Shown: positions 53,467 through 62,976, numbered from the stretch's first letter. The stretch is 64,000 nucleotides of DNA from Streptomyces cadmiisoli (GCF_003261055.1 NZ_CP030073.1:7998001-8062000), one strand, 5' to 3'. The notes: generated by a model not told the origin, from the letters alone. Made by a program: numbers and translations.

Positions 53467-53491
53467 AATAAATTAGTAATTATTCTTGACG
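53467..53491 (+). promoter_or_regulatory. AT-rich operator copy 2 upstream of the galactoside operon
   Basis: AATTAGTAATT core followed by a TTGACG -35-like box (53486-53491), 95 bp before the binding-protein ATG. GTGGC-N6-GCCAC follows at once (53491-53506). Likely the main control site of the operon; the GntR protein at 59621 or a ROK/LacI factor elsewhere is the candidate regulator. Confidence 0.6.
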
Positions 53492-53585
53492 TGGCGCGAG
53501 AGCCACGCGAACCTGGATCAACGCGAACGGGACGCGGCCTCGGGACGGCCGGAGCCTGTTCGCGCGGACCCGCAGGGAGTTCTCC

Positions 53586-54875
53586 ATGACCAACCACCAG
53601 CCCAGCCGACGCCGGTTCCTCGCCGGTCTCGGCGCCGCCGGGACGACGGCGCTGCTCAGCGGCTGTGTCACTTCCAGCTCCTCCGGCACGAGCTCCTCCG
53701 GCGGCGCGGTGACCCTCCAGTCCAACCTCTCCTCCCCGCAGGCGAAGGGGGCGATGCAGAAGCTCGTCGACGCCTACGCCAAGCAGGGATCCGGGAGCGC
53801 CAGCCTCAACACCGTCGCCTCGGAAACCTTCCGCACGCAGCTGCCGACGTACCTCACCTCCGCCAACCCGCCGGACGTGTACACGTGGTACCCCGGCTCG
53901 GTGGCGGACACCTACTCCAAGAAGGAGCTGCTGCTCGACCTCGGCGAGGTCTGGAACTCGTCGCCCGACCTCAAGCGCTATTCGAAGGCGCTGAACTCGC
54001 TGTGCACCGACAGCTCGGGCAAGAAGGTCTTCGTCCCCACCACCTACTACTGGTGGGGCATGTTCTACCGCAAGTCCAACTTCGCCAAGTGGGGCGTGAG
54101 TGAGCCGCAGAGCTGGGACGACTTCCTCGACCTGTGCGACAAGCTCAAGAGCAAGGGCATCTCCCCGATCGGGATGGGCGCGGGCGGCAACACGGCCTGG
54201 GTCGCCTCGGCCTGGTTCGACTACCTCAACATCCGTATCAACGGCGCCGACTACCACCGACGGCTCCTTGCCGGAGAGCACCGCTTCGACGACCCCGAGG
54301 TCCGCAAGGTCTTCGACCGCTGGCAGGAGGTGCTGCCGTACTTCGACCCGGACAGCACCGCGATCGCGTTCCAGGACGCCACCACCTCCCTGCTCAACGG
54401 CCGCACCGGCATGATGCTGATCGGCACCTTCTTCGCGGACGCCGCAGCCCAGGAAGCACTCGACGACATCGACTTCTTCCGCTTCCCCATTATCGATCCG
54501 AAGGTGCCGCTCGCCGAAGAGGCCCCCACCGACGGCTACTTCGCCAGCGCCCGTACCGGCCGCCGCGACCAGGTCATGGACCTGCTGGGCTACCTGGCCA
54601 CGGCAGAGGCCCAGGAGATCTACATCAGGGGCTCGTCGGGCACCACCCTGCCGTGCCACCCCGAGGCGAAGGACACCGGCACCGCCCTGGTCAAGAAGGG
54701 CCGCGCCCACATCGAGGCGGCCGAGGAGATCACCCAGTTCTTCAACCGGGACTCCAGCGACGCCCTCCAGCCCACCGCGGACACCGCACTCACCAAGTTC
54801 CTTGCCAAGCCCAAGTCCGTCGGCAGCATCCTGACCGACTGGCAGCGCGAGGCCGAGAAGATCTGGCAGGCCTGA
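53586..54875 (+). CDS. Sugar ABC transporter substrate-binding lipoprotein
   Basis: 429 residues; ATG with GGGAG upstream. The Tat motif RRRFLAGLGAAG and lipobox LLSGC show export in folded form and lipid anchoring. The mature protein is a family 1 extracellular solute-binding protein (VTLQSNLSSPQAKGAMQKLVDAY, TSANPPDVYTWYPG, YYWWGMFYRKSNFAKWG, SWDDFLDLCDKLKSKG). First gene of the galactoside operon; the ligand is most likely an alpha-galactoside such as melibiose or raffinose, inferred from the GH36 gene four places on. Confidence 0.92.
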   Translation: MTNHQPSRRRFLAGLGAAGTTALLSGCVTSSSSGTSSSGGAVTLQSNLSSPQAKGAMQKLVDAYAKQGSGSASLNTVASETFRTQLPTYLTSANPPDVYTWYPGSVADTYSKKELLLDLGEVWNSSPDLKRYSKALNSLCTDSSGKKVFVPTTYYWWGMFYRKSNFAKWGVSEPQSWDDFLDLCDKLKSKGISPIGMGAGGNTAWVASAWFDYLNIRINGADYHRRLLAGEHRFDDPEVRKVFDRWQEVLPYFDPDSTAIAFQDATTSLLNGRTGMMLIGTFFADAAAQEALDDIDFFRFPIIDPKVPLAEEAPTDGYFASARTGRRDQVMDLLGYLATAEAQEIYIRGSSGTTLPCHPEAKDTGTALVKKGRAHIEAAEEITQFFNRDSSDALQPTADTALTKFLAKPKSVGSILTDWQREAEKIWQA

Positions 54876-54876
54876 C

Positions 54877-55812
54877 GTGGCCGTCCTGACTGCACCACAA
54901 CGCAAGACCCCGGCCCAGCCGCCACTCAGTGGCAGGCGGGGCCGGGGCCCCCGGCGCAACCCCCCGCTGCTGTTCGCGTTCGTCCTCGTCCCCATGCTGG
55001 CCGAAGCCATGTGGGTCTTCTGGCCCGCCCTCCAGGGCTTCTACCTCTCCCTCACCCGCTGGGACGGCGTCACCGACCCGCAGTTCGTCGGTCTGGACAA
55101 CTTCCGGGAGATGGCCGGCGACGAGGTCTTCCGCAGCGCCACCGGACACACCGTGCTGTGGCTGGTGCTGTTCGGCGGCCTGTCCGCGCTGCTCGGCCTG
55201 GCCACCGCGCTGCTGCTCCAGCAGGAGCGCCGCGGCATCGGCTTCTACCGCGCCGCCCTGTTCATGCCCGTCGTCTTCTCCCTGGTTGCCACCGCCCTGG
55301 TGTGGCAGGCGATCTACCAGCCGGACGGCGTCCTCAACCAGCTCCTCGAGTCGGTCGGTCTCGGCAGCCTGCGCCACGCCTGGCTCGCCGACCAGGACAC
55401 CGCCCTGTACGCGGTGATCGTGCCCGCGCTGTGGCGGCAGATCGGCTACGTCATGGTCCTGTACCTGGCCGGCCTCAAGGGCATCGACCCGGCCCTGTAC
55501 GAGGCCGCCAAGGTCGACGGCGCCTCGGCGTGGCAGCGGTTCCGCCATGTCACCCTGCCCCAGCTGCGCGGCGTGAACGCGGTCGTCGTGTCCGTCATCA
55601 TCATCGACTCGCTGCGCTCCTTCGACGTCGTGTGGGCACTGACCCGCGGCGGCCCCTACCACTCGTCCGAGCTGCTGAGCACGTACATGTACTCCACCGC
55701 CTTCCAGTCCCTGCGGCTGGGCTACGGCTCCGCCCTGGCCGTCGTCATCTTCCTGCTGGCCTTCGGCGTCATCTGCTCCTACCTCATCCGCGCCTTCCGG
55801 GAGGCCGACTGA
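54877..55812 (+). CDS. Sugar ABC transporter permease, MalF-type
   Basis: 311 residues, six helices. The EAA loop reads YEAAKVDGASAWQRFRHVTLPQLRG, which docks the ATPase. Starts one base after the binding-protein stop. No ATPase gene is in the operon; the shared MsiK-type ATPase of streptomycetes would energise it. Confidence 0.92.
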   Translation: MAVLTAPQRKTPAQPPLSGRRGRGPRRNPPLLFAFVLVPMLAEAMWVFWPALQGFYLSLTRWDGVTDPQFVGLDNFREMAGDEVFRSATGHTVLWLVLFGGLSALLGLATALLLQQERRGIGFYRAALFMPVVFSLVATALVWQAIYQPDGVLNQLLESVGLGSLRHAWLADQDTALYAVIVPALWRQIGYVMVLYLAGLKGIDPALYEAAKVDGASAWQRFRHVTLPQLRGVNAVVVSVIIIDSLRSFDVVWALTRGGPYHSSELLSTYMYSTAFQSLRLGYGSALAVVIFLLAFGVICSYLIRAFREAD

Positions 55813-56660
55813 TGGCCCTCACACCCACGGCGCCGCTGCGCAAACGTGCCACGACCGCGGCGTTCCACCTCAGTGCCGGCTCACTGGCCGCCCTGTGGCT
55901 GTTTCCCATCGCCCTGGTACTGGTCACCAGTTTCCGCACGTTCGACGACATCGCCGCGAACGGCCTGGGCAGCTGGCCCCGTTCCTTCAGCCTCGACAAC
56001 TACGGTCAGGCCTGGGTCGACGGCGGCCAGCAGCAGGCCCTCATCAACAGCCTGATCGTCAGCGTGCCGTGCGTGCTGGTGGTGCTGGCCCTGGCGGCCA
56101 TGGCCGCGTTCGCCCTGAGCCGCTACGAACTCCCGTTCAGGCGCACGATGCTGCTGCTCATGCTGGGCGGCAACCTGCTGCCCCCGCAGATCCTGCTCAT
56201 CCCGGTCTCGAAGCTCTCCGAGATGATGGGAATCTATGACAAACTGATCGCCCTCATCGGCGTGCAGATCGGATTCGGCGTCGGCTTCTACGTCTTCGTC
56301 CTGTACGGCTTCATGCGCGCCATCCCCGTCGAGATCCAGCAGGCGGCCGTCGTCGACGGCGCCGGCCCCTGGCAGATCTTCTGGCGGATCATCCTTCCCC
56401 TGGCGAAGCCCGCCCTGGCCGCGCTGAGCGCGCTGTCGTTCACCTGGATCTTCAACGACCTGCTCTGGGCGATCACCGTGCTGCGCAGCGACAGCAAGAT
56501 GCCGATCACCGCGGCCCTGATCGGTCTGCAGGGTCAGTACGTGTCGATGTGGAACGTGATCGCCGCCGGCTCGGTCATCGCGGCCGCGCCCACCGTGGCC
56601 GTGTTCCTCCGGTTCCAGCGCCACTTCGTGGCCGGACTCAACCTCGGAGCAGTGAAGTGA
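55812..56660 (+). CDS. Sugar ABC transporter permease, MalG-type
   Basis: 282 residues, six helices, EAA loop QQAAVVDGAGPWQIFWRIILPLAKP. Start overlaps the upstream stop (TGATG). Partner of the MalF-type permease. Confidence 0.92.
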   Translation: MALTPTAPLRKRATTAAFHLSAGSLAALWLFPIALVLVTSFRTFDDIAANGLGSWPRSFSLDNYGQAWVDGGQQQALINSLIVSVPCVLVVLALAAMAAFALSRYELPFRRTMLLLMLGGNLLPPQILLIPVSKLSEMMGIYDKLIALIGVQIGFGVGFYVFVLYGFMRAIPVEIQQAAVVDGAGPWQIFWRIILPLAKPALAALSALSFTWIFNDLLWAITVLRSDSKMPITAALIGLQGQYVSMWNVIAAGSVIAAAPTVAVFLRFQRHFVAGLNLGAVK

Positions 56661-58741
56661 CGTCCCCCCGGCGCTGGACCCTGCGCACCGAGAACACCGG
56701 CTACACCGTCCGCCTGTCCCCCGACGGCCCGTGGGCCGAGCTCGACGCCTGGGGCCCGCTCGGCGTGGAGGACGGCCCGTCCGCCCTCGACTGGTCGCGG
56801 CGCACCCACTTCATCACGCCCGCGGACGCCGCCCCGGCCGAGTACCTGCCCTACGGTCTGCGCCCGTTCGCCGGCGCCGACCTGGTGGCCTCCCGCCCGG
56901 GCGAGGAGCGCGGTGTGTGGTGGGACTTCGAGGCGGTGGAGGAGGCGGCAGGGAGCCTGCGGCTCGCCTTCGCCGACGACGTCATCGGTCTGCGCGCCGT
57001 CCTGTGCTACTCCACCGTGCCGGGCACGGACGTGATCCTGCGCTGGACCGAACTCACCTGCACGGGGGACCGGGAACTGCGCCTGGAACGGATCGACTCG
57101 GCCGGCGTCACCGTCCCCGTCTCCGGCCCGGCACGGCTGACCTACCTCACCGGCCAGTGGTCGCAGGAGTTCCAGCACACGCAACTCGACCTGCCCAGGG
57201 GCACGTTCACCATGGGCAGCCAGCAGGCCGTGCCCGGGCACGCCTACGCGCCCTGGCTCGCCGTGCAGGACGGTGCGAGCGAGGCCGCCTACGGTGTCGC
57301 CCTCGAATGGTCCGGCAACTGGCACATGACCGCGGAGGCGGAACCGGGCGGCGCCGTGCGGGTCCGCGCCGGGCGGGTGCCGCACGAGGGCGCCGTGTTC
57401 CTGGCCCCCGGCGAAACCCTCACCACGCCCCGTCTCGCCTGCGCCTTCAGCCCCGACGGTCTCGACGGCCTCTCGCGCGTCTGGCACCGCTACGAACGAC
57501 ACCTGGCCGGCGAACGGCTCCGCCGCCCCCGCAAGGTCCTCTACAACTCCTGGGAGGCCACCGGCTTCGACGTCGACGCCGCGGGACAACTGGAGCTCGC
57601 CAAGGTGGCCGCCGACATCGGAGCCGAACTGTTCGTCGTGGACGACGGATGGTTCCCCGGCCGCGCCGACGACACCGGGGGACTGGGCGACTGGTACCCG
57701 GACCCGGCGGCGTTCCCGCAGGGCTTCGGCCGGTTCGTCGAGGAAGTGCGGGCGCTGGGCCTGGACTTCGGTCTGTGGGTCGAGCCCGAGGCCGTCAGCC
57801 CCAACAGCCGCCTGTACGCCGAGCACCCCGAGTGGGTCTACCGGATCGACGGCCGCCCGGCCCGGCTGGTCCGCAACCAGCTCCTGCTCGACCTCGGCCG
57901 CACCGACGTCCAGGACTTCGTGATCGCGACGCTCGACCGGCTGCTCACCGAGCACGCCGTCAGCTATCTGAAGTGGGACATGAACCGGCCGCCCACCGAA
58001 CGCGGCCGCCCCGGTGCCGACCACGCCGACCACCTCGATCTCGACGCACAGCACGTCGCCGGATACCTGCGCGTCCTGGACCATCTGCGCGCCGCCCACC
58101 CCCACGTCACCGTCGAGGGCTGCGCCGGCGGCGGCGGCCGCATCGAGCACGCGACCCTGGCCCGCACCGATGTGGTCTGGCCCAGCGACAACACGGCCCC
58201 GCTGGACCGGCTGAGCATCCAGTACGGCTTCCTGCACGCCCACGCCCCGCACGTCATGAGCTCCTGGGTCACCGACGCCCCCGGGGTGTTCGACCCACGC
58301 CCCCGCAGTCTCGCCTTCCGCTTCGTGAACGCCATGTGCGGCGTCCTCGGCATCGGGGCCGATCTGCGGGCCTGGACGGGAGAACAGCGCGCGGAGGCCG
58401 CCCGGTGGATCGCCCGCTACAAGGACGTACGCGACGTCGTCCACCACGCGGACGTCCGGCTCCTCGGCACCCCGGCGGATCCGACCTTCGGTGTGCAGTA
58501 CGACGACCCCGCGGCAGGCCGCACGGTCGTCGCCGCGCTCAGCACGGGCCGCCTCGACGGGGCCCCGCTCGTGCCCGGCCGACCCGAGCGGCTGAGGCTG
58601 CGAGGCCTCGATCCGCGGGCGCGCTACCACGACGCCGAATCGGGCAGCACCTACAGCGGGGCCCATCTGCTGCACTATGGGCTGCCCTTCGCCTGGAGCG
58701 CCGACCACGACGCCGACCTGGTGGTGCTGACCCGGCAGTGA
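56657..58741 (+). CDS. Alpha-galactosidase, glycoside hydrolase family 36
   Basis: 694 residues from the GTG at 56657, overlapping the permease stop. An N-terminal beta domain precedes the (beta/alpha)8 barrel with YNSWEATGFDV, VVDDGWFPGR, GLWVEPEAVSPNS, nucleophile Asp441 in YLKWDMNR, EGCAGGGGRIEH and acid/base Asp511 in WPSDNTAPLDR. No signal peptide, so imported alpha-galactosides are hydrolysed inside the cell to galactose and the remaining sugar. Confidence 0.93.
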   Translation: MTSPRRWTLRTENTGYTVRLSPDGPWAELDAWGPLGVEDGPSALDWSRRTHFITPADAAPAEYLPYGLRPFAGADLVASRPGEERGVWWDFEAVEEAAGSLRLAFADDVIGLRAVLCYSTVPGTDVILRWTELTCTGDRELRLERIDSAGVTVPVSGPARLTYLTGQWSQEFQHTQLDLPRGTFTMGSQQAVPGHAYAPWLAVQDGASEAAYGVALEWSGNWHMTAEAEPGGAVRVRAGRVPHEGAVFLAPGETLTTPRLACAFSPDGLDGLSRVWHRYERHLAGERLRRPRKVLYNSWEATGFDVDAAGQLELAKVAADIGAELFVVDDGWFPGRADDTGGLGDWYPDPAAFPQGFGRFVEEVRALGLDFGLWVEPEAVSPNSRLYAEHPEWVYRIDGRPARLVRNQLLLDLGRTDVQDFVIATLDRLLTEHAVSYLKWDMNRPPTERGRPGADHADHLDLDAQHVAGYLRVLDHLRAAHPHVTVEGCAGGGGRIEHATLARTDVVWPSDNTAPLDRLSIQYGFLHAHAPHVMSSWVTDAPGVFDPRPRSLAFRFVNAMCGVLGIGADLRAWTGEQRAEAARWIARYKDVRDVVHHADVRLLGTPADPTFGVQYDDPAAGRTVVAALSTGRLDGAPLVPGRPERLRLRGLDPRARYHDAESGSTYSGAHLLHYGLPFAWSADHDADLVVLTRQ

Positions 58742-58812
58742 AGCCGGCACGACATATGTTTCCAGGGCGGCACACCAGCCGTTCCAACCCCCCTAAGGAG
58801 TCGAACCCCACG

Positions 58813-59586
58813 ATGGAGCAGCCCGCACCACGGCACGGCGCCCGCTTCACGGGCCGTACGGCCGTGATCACCGGAGCGGCCTCCGGGATCGGAGCCGCCA
58901 CGGCCGAACGCCTCGCCGAGGAAGGAGCCGCGGTCGTGCTCGCCGACATCGCGAAGGAGCAGGGCGCGGCCGTCGCCGAACGGATCACCAAGGCCGGCGG
59001 CCGGGCCCGGTTCGTCGAGGCCGACGTCGCCGAGGAGCGCGACTGGACGCGGATCGCGTCCGCCGCCCACGACTTCGGCCCCGTGGACGTCCTCGTCAGC
59101 AACGCCTACACCGTCGAGGTGGCACCGGCCCACACCGTGTCACTCGACTCGTGGCAGCGGCAGCTCTCCGTCAACCTCACCGGCAGCTTCCTCGGCTTCC
59201 GGGCGGTCCTGCCCGATCTGCGGGACCGCAGGGGAGCGGTGGTGCTGACCTCGTCCGTCCACGCGTACCGCGGCCTCCCCGGCCATCCCGCCTACGCCGC
59301 CACCAAGGGCGCCCTGCTCTCCCTGTGCGGCCAGCTCGCTGTCGAGTACGGGCCCGAGGTCCGCGTCAACGCCGTCGTACCGGGCCCGATCCTGACCGCC
59401 GCCTGGGACAGGGTGACGCCGGAGGACCGTGAGCGCAGCGTCGCCGAGACGGCCGCGGCGCGCTTCGGCACCCCCGAGGAGGTCGCCGCGGCCATTGCCT
59501 TCCTCAGCGCCGACGAAGCCTCGTACATCACCGGGACCAGCCTCGTCGTCGACGGCGGCTGGAGCGTCGTCAAGGCCTCCGCATGA
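58813..59586 (+). CDS. SDR dehydrogenase, probable D-galactose 1-dehydrogenase
   Basis: 257 residues; AAGGAG lies about 12 nt before the ATG. Classical SDR: TGAASGIGAATAERL, catalytic Ser in TSSVHAY, YAATK, ITGTSLVVDGGWSV. The usual NNAG is replaced by SNAY. Genes around it supply every later step of galactose oxidation (lactonase, dehydratase, kinase, aldolase), so oxidation of galactose to galactonolactone is the natural role. This is inferred from context; the fold alone does not give the substrate. Confidence 0.85.
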   Translation: MEQPAPRHGARFTGRTAVITGAASGIGAATAERLAEEGAAVVLADIAKEQGAAVAERITKAGGRARFVEADVAEERDWTRIASAAHDFGPVDVLVSNAYTVEVAPAHTVSLDSWQRQLSVNLTGSFLGFRAVLPDLRDRRGAVVLTSSVHAYRGLPGHPAYAATKGALLSLCGQLAVEYGPEVRVNAVVPGPILTAAWDRVTPEDRERSVAETAAARFGTPEEVAAAIAFLSADEASYITGTSLVVDGGWSVVKASA

Positions 59587-59620
59587 CCACGCTCCCCCCT
59601 CAGCAGAAAGGCTGTACGAC

Positions 59621-60358
59621 ATGACGCCCTATGCCCGCCGCGGCGTGCACGGCCAGACCGTGGAGCTCCTCGCCCGCCGCATCCTGGGCGGTGAGATCCC
59701 CGAGGGGAGCACCCTCGACCTGGTGGCGCTGCAGAGCGAGCTGGACGTGAGCCTGACCGCGCTGCGGGAGTCGCTCAAGGTGCTCGCCGCCAAGGGCATG
59801 GTCGACGCCCGGCAGCGGCGCGGTACCTTCGTCCGCTCCCGCGCCGAGTGGAATCTGCTCGACGCCGACGTGCTGCGCTGGCAGTTCGAGGGGGCCGGCA
59901 CCGCCGAGACCGACCGGACACTGCTGCGCAACCTCGCCGAGGTCCGCACCATCATCGAACCGGCCGCCGTCCGGCTGGCCGCGGAGCGCCGCACCGACGC
60001 CGACCTGGTCGCCCTGGACGGCGCGCTGGAGGCGATGGGGGAGCACGGCAGCGACGCCGCGCACGCCGTCGAGGCCGACCTGGCCTTCCACCGTGCGCTG
60101 CTCGCCGCCACCCACAACGAGCTGCTCGAACGCATGGAGATGGTGATCGAGTCAGGCCTCGCGCACCGCGACCGCATCGTGCACAGCTCGCCGCACGGCG
60201 AGGACCCGGTCCCGGCCCACCGTGCCGTGCTGGACGCCGTCCGCGACCGTGACCCGAGCGCGGCCGAGGCCGCGATGCGTGCCCTCCTCGACCAGGCCGG
60301 CCGCGATCTCGACCGCGTCGGCAATCCCGAAGACACGGAAGGCGCCGGCCCCCAGTGA
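59621..60358 (+). CDS. GntR/FadR-subfamily regulator (DgoR-like)
   Basis: 245 residues; ATG at 59621 with AAAGG upstream. N-terminal winged HTH (LLARRILGGEIPEGSTLDLVALQSELDVSLTALRESLKVLAAKGMV, RRGTFV) and C-terminal FCD ligand domain with Asp/His metal residues (EADLAFHRALLAATHNELL). It is embedded in the operon and overlaps the dehydratase gene by four bases. Likely senses a galactonate-pathway intermediate and controls the operon. Confidence 0.9.
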   Translation: MTPYARRGVHGQTVELLARRILGGEIPEGSTLDLVALQSELDVSLTALRESLKVLAAKGMVDARQRRGTFVRSRAEWNLLDADVLRWQFEGAGTAETDRTLLRNLAEVRTIIEPAAVRLAAERRTDADLVALDGALEAMGEHGSDAAHAVEADLAFHRALLAATHNELLERMEMVIESGLAHRDRIVHSSPHGEDPVPAHRAVLDAVRDRDPSAAEAAMRALLDQAGRDLDRVGNPEDTEGAGPQ

Positions 60359-61500
60359 AGATCACCCGAATCGAAACCTTTCTGGTCCCGCCGCGCTGGC
60401 TGTTCTGCCGTGTGGAGACCGACGAGGGCGTCGTCGGCTGGGGAGAACCCGTCGTGGAAGGGCGCGCCGAAGTGGTGCGCGCCGCCGTCGACGTCCTGGC
60501 GGAATACCTCATCGGCCAGGACCCGCTGCGCATCCAGGACCACTGGCAGGTGCTGACCAAGGGCGGCTTCTACCGCGGCGGACCGGTGCTGTCCAGCGCC
60601 GTCGCCGGCCTCGACCAGGCCCTGTGGGACATCGCGGGGAAGACCTACGGCGCCCCCGTGCACGCGCTGCTCGGTGGTCCGGTGCGCGAGCGTGTGCGGG
60701 TCTACGCCTGGATCGGCGGCGACGAACCCGCGGAGCTGACCGAGCAGACCGCCGCCCAGGTCGAGGCGGGCTTCACCGCGGTGAAGATGAACGCGGCCGG
60801 CGCCACGGCACCGGTCACCACCGCGGCCGAGACCGCCGCCGTCGTCGCCCGGGTGGCCGCGGCCCGTGAGGTGCTCGGCGCGGACCGCGACGTCGCCGTC
60901 GATTTCCACGGACGCTTCAGCGCGGCCGCCGCCCGCCGTGTCCTGACCGAACTCACGCCCCTGCACCCCCTGTTCGTGGAGGAACCCGTCGTCCCCGAGC
61001 AGAGCCATCTGCTGCCCGGCCTGGTCGCCGCGAGTCCGATCCCGCTCGCCACCGGCGAACGGCTCTACGGACGCGCCGAGTTCCTGCCCGTCCTCGCCGC
61101 GGGCGTCGCCGTCGCCCAGCCCGACCTCTCGCACGCCGGCGGCATCTCCGAGGTGCATCGCATCGCCTCGCTCGCCGAGACCTACGGCGCGCAGCTCGCC
61201 CCGCACTGCCCGCTTGGTCCGATAGCCCTGGCGGCCAGCCTTCAGATCGCGTTCGTCACCCCCAACTTCCTGATCCAGGAGCAGAGTCGCGGCATCCACT
61301 ACAACAAGGACGCCGACCTGCTGTCCTACCTGGTAGACCCGGAGCCGTTCCGGTTCGTCGACGGCCACGCCGTCCGCCACGACACCCCGGGTCTCGGCAT
61401 CGCCGTCGACGAGAACGCCGTACGCGCGGCGGACCGCACCGGTCACGCCTGGCGCAACCCGGTGTGGCGGCACGCCGACGGATCCTTCGCGGAGTGGTGA
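60355..61500 (+). CDS. dgoD: D-galactonate dehydratase
   Basis: 381 residues, enolase superfamily, closely similar along its length to E. coli DgoD. Metal ligands Asp183, Glu209 and Glu235; catalytic His185 (DFHGR) and His284 (APHCPLGP). N-terminus MKITRIETFLVPPRWLF and ends SRGIHYNKDADLL and NPVWRHADGSFAEW are diagnostic. Converts galactonate to 2-keto-3-deoxygalactonate. Confidence 0.95.
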   Translation: MKITRIETFLVPPRWLFCRVETDEGVVGWGEPVVEGRAEVVRAAVDVLAEYLIGQDPLRIQDHWQVLTKGGFYRGGPVLSSAVAGLDQALWDIAGKTYGAPVHALLGGPVRERVRVYAWIGGDEPAELTEQTAAQVEAGFTAVKMNAAGATAPVTTAAETAAVVARVAAAREVLGADRDVAVDFHGRFSAAAARRVLTELTPLHPLFVEEPVVPEQSHLLPGLVAASPIPLATGERLYGRAEFLPVLAAGVAVAQPDLSHAGGISEVHRIASLAETYGAQLAPHCPLGPIALAASLQIAFVTPNFLIQEQSRGIHYNKDADLLSYLVDPEPFRFVDGHAVRHDTPGLGIAVDENAVRAADRTGHAWRNPVWRHADGSFAEW

Positions 61501-62315
61501 CCGTGCCACTGGAGGTCGTCACCGACCTTGCGCACGGCGGCCGTTGGACATCCCTGCGCTCGGCCGGGCGCGAATGGCTGTGGCGCCGGGAGACTCCCGG
61601 ACGGGACACGGTGGAGCCGGGCGATCCCTTCGTGGACGCGGGCGGGCTGGAGGAGTGCGTTCCCACCGTCCGCGGCACCCCCGACCACGGCGACGCCTGG
61701 TCCCGGGCCTGGACACGGGTCGCGGACCGGGACGTCTGCCACGGCGACCGGTTCACGCTCAGCCGCGTCATCCGCCGCACCGCCGACGGAGTCGAGGCCG
61801 ACTACGTGCTGACGGCCGACCCGGGCTTCCGATTCGTATGGGCCGCCCACGCTCTGCTGGACCTCTCCGAGCGTGCGACGGTGCGGACCCGCCACGCGGC
61901 GACGACCCGCCTCTACCCCGAGGCGGCCCCGCTGCTCGACCGCCCGTGGCCGCCGGGCGCCGCATGGGTGGAGGGCGACTGGCCCGCCCCCTGCGGTCTG
62001 CCGCTGGACAGGCTCGGACCGGACGACGGCACCGCCGTCGGGGCCGTCGTGGACGCTTCTCGATGCTGCGTCCACGACGACTCCGACCGCCTGTCGCTGG
62101 CGCTGCACACCGACGGTCAGCCGACGTCGATCGCCCTGTGGCGCAACCTCGGCGGCTTCCCCGCCGGGAATCCCTACCGCAGCACGGGTGTCGAGCCCAT
62201 GCTCGGCCGGGTCTTCGACCTCGCCGAGGCGGGTCCCGGCGACGCCGCCCGCGTACCCGCCTCCGGCGAGGTGCGGTGGCGGCTCGCGCTGACCGCCGAC
62301 TGCGGCTGTTCCTGA
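61497..62315 (+). CDS. Aldose 1-epimerase-like protein (galactose mutarotase superfamily)
   Basis: 272 residues from the GTG at 61497 overlapping dgoD; a GTG two codons later also fits. A beta-rich protein with GGLEECVPTVRG and the late VEPMLGRVFDLAEA segment of the superfamily. It would speed interconversion of galactose anomers released by the GH36 enzyme before dehydrogenation. Family call is moderate because the classic catalytic His and Glu are not obvious. Confidence 0.7.
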   Translation: MTVPLEVVTDLAHGGRWTSLRSAGREWLWRRETPGRDTVEPGDPFVDAGGLEECVPTVRGTPDHGDAWSRAWTRVADRDVCHGDRFTLSRVIRRTADGVEADYVLTADPGFRFVWAAHALLDLSERATVRTRHAATTRLYPEAAPLLDRPWPPGAAWVEGDWPAPCGLPLDRLGPDDGTAVGAVVDASRCCVHDDSDRLSLALHTDGQPTSIALWRNLGGFPAGNPYRSTGVEPMLGRVFDLAEAGPGDAARVPASGEVRWRLALTADCGCS

Positions 62316-62343
62316 ACCGACCTGTGTGACGAAGGAGCCCTCC

Positions 62344-62976
62344 ATGGACCTGCGAGCGGCCCTTGCCGCCCACCGTCTGATCGCGATCGTGCGCGGATCG
62401 GACCCCGAGGCCGCGGTGCGTACCGTGCTGGCCCTGGCCGACGAGGGCGTCGAGCTGATCGAGGTGTCGCTGAGCGGCGAGGACGCGCTGTCCGTGATCG
62501 AGCGGGCGCGCGCGGCACTCGGCCCCGACCGGGCGCTCGGCGCCGGCACCGTCCTGACCGCCGACGACGCCCGTGCCGCCCAGCGGGCCGGCGCGGACTT
62601 CGCGGTCACTCCCGCGGTGGGTGAGGCCGTCGGCGCGGCCCGAGTACTCGGACTGCCCGTTCTGGCCGGGGTGATGACCCCCACCGAGATCCTGTCCGCT
62701 CGCGCGCTGGGCGCCGCGGCGCTGAAGATCTTCCCAGCCGCGCAGGCCGGCGGCCCCGGCTATCTCAAGGCCCTGCGCGGCCCGTTCCCGCACGATCCGT
62801 TCGTGCCGGTGGGAGGCGTCGACGAGGCAGCAGCCCGGGCGTACCTGTCCGCCGGAGCGACCGCGGTCGGCGTCGGCTCGCCCTTGATCGGCGACGCCGC
62901 CGACGGCGGCAGTCTCACCGCGCTGCGGGACCGGGCGCGCGCCTTCCTGGACGCCGTACGCAAGGACACGCAGTGA
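62344..62976 (+). CDS. dgoA: 2-dehydro-3-deoxy-6-phosphogalactonate aldolase
   Basis: 210 residues; ATG at 62344 behind AAGGAG. KDPG/KDPGal aldolase fold: LIAIVRGSDPE, Glu40 in LIEVSLSG, GAGTVLTADDARAAQRAGADFAVTP, and Schiff-base Lys128 in ALKIFPA, then PVGGVDEAAARAYLSAGATAVGVGSPLIG. Splits KDPGal to pyruvate and glyceraldehyde-3-phosphate. Placement in a dgoD operon favours the galacto over the gluco substrate. Confidence 0.92.
   Translation: MDLRAALAAHRLIAIVRGSDPEAAVRTVLALADEGVELIEVSLSGEDALSVIERARAALGPDRALGAGTVLTADDARAAQRAGADFAVTPAVGEAVGAARVLGLPVLAGVMTPTEILSARALGAAALKIFPAAQAGGPGYLKALRGPFPHDPFVPVGGVDEAAARAYLSAGATAVGVGSPLIGDAADGGSLTALRDRARAFLDAVRKDTQ

Larger units (their letters stand above)
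52636..53585. other. 950-bp gap with two AT-rich operator copies and possible gene debris
   Basis: Against the very high GC around it this stretch holds two AT-rich islands (52821-52848 and 53466-53490), a weak ORF at 52953 and a hairpin at 53158-53183. Between 53260 and 53460 I see no gene with a start and ribosome site. The layout suggests a once longer regulated gene that has decayed. Confidence 0.5.

Noticed and set aside
53427..55010. Minus-strand frame ending in LFELSPENEAFDAA, which looked like a real protein C-terminus
   Set aside because: No start codon precedes it within the operator region and the rest of the frame mirrors the binding-protein gene; at most it is gene debris.
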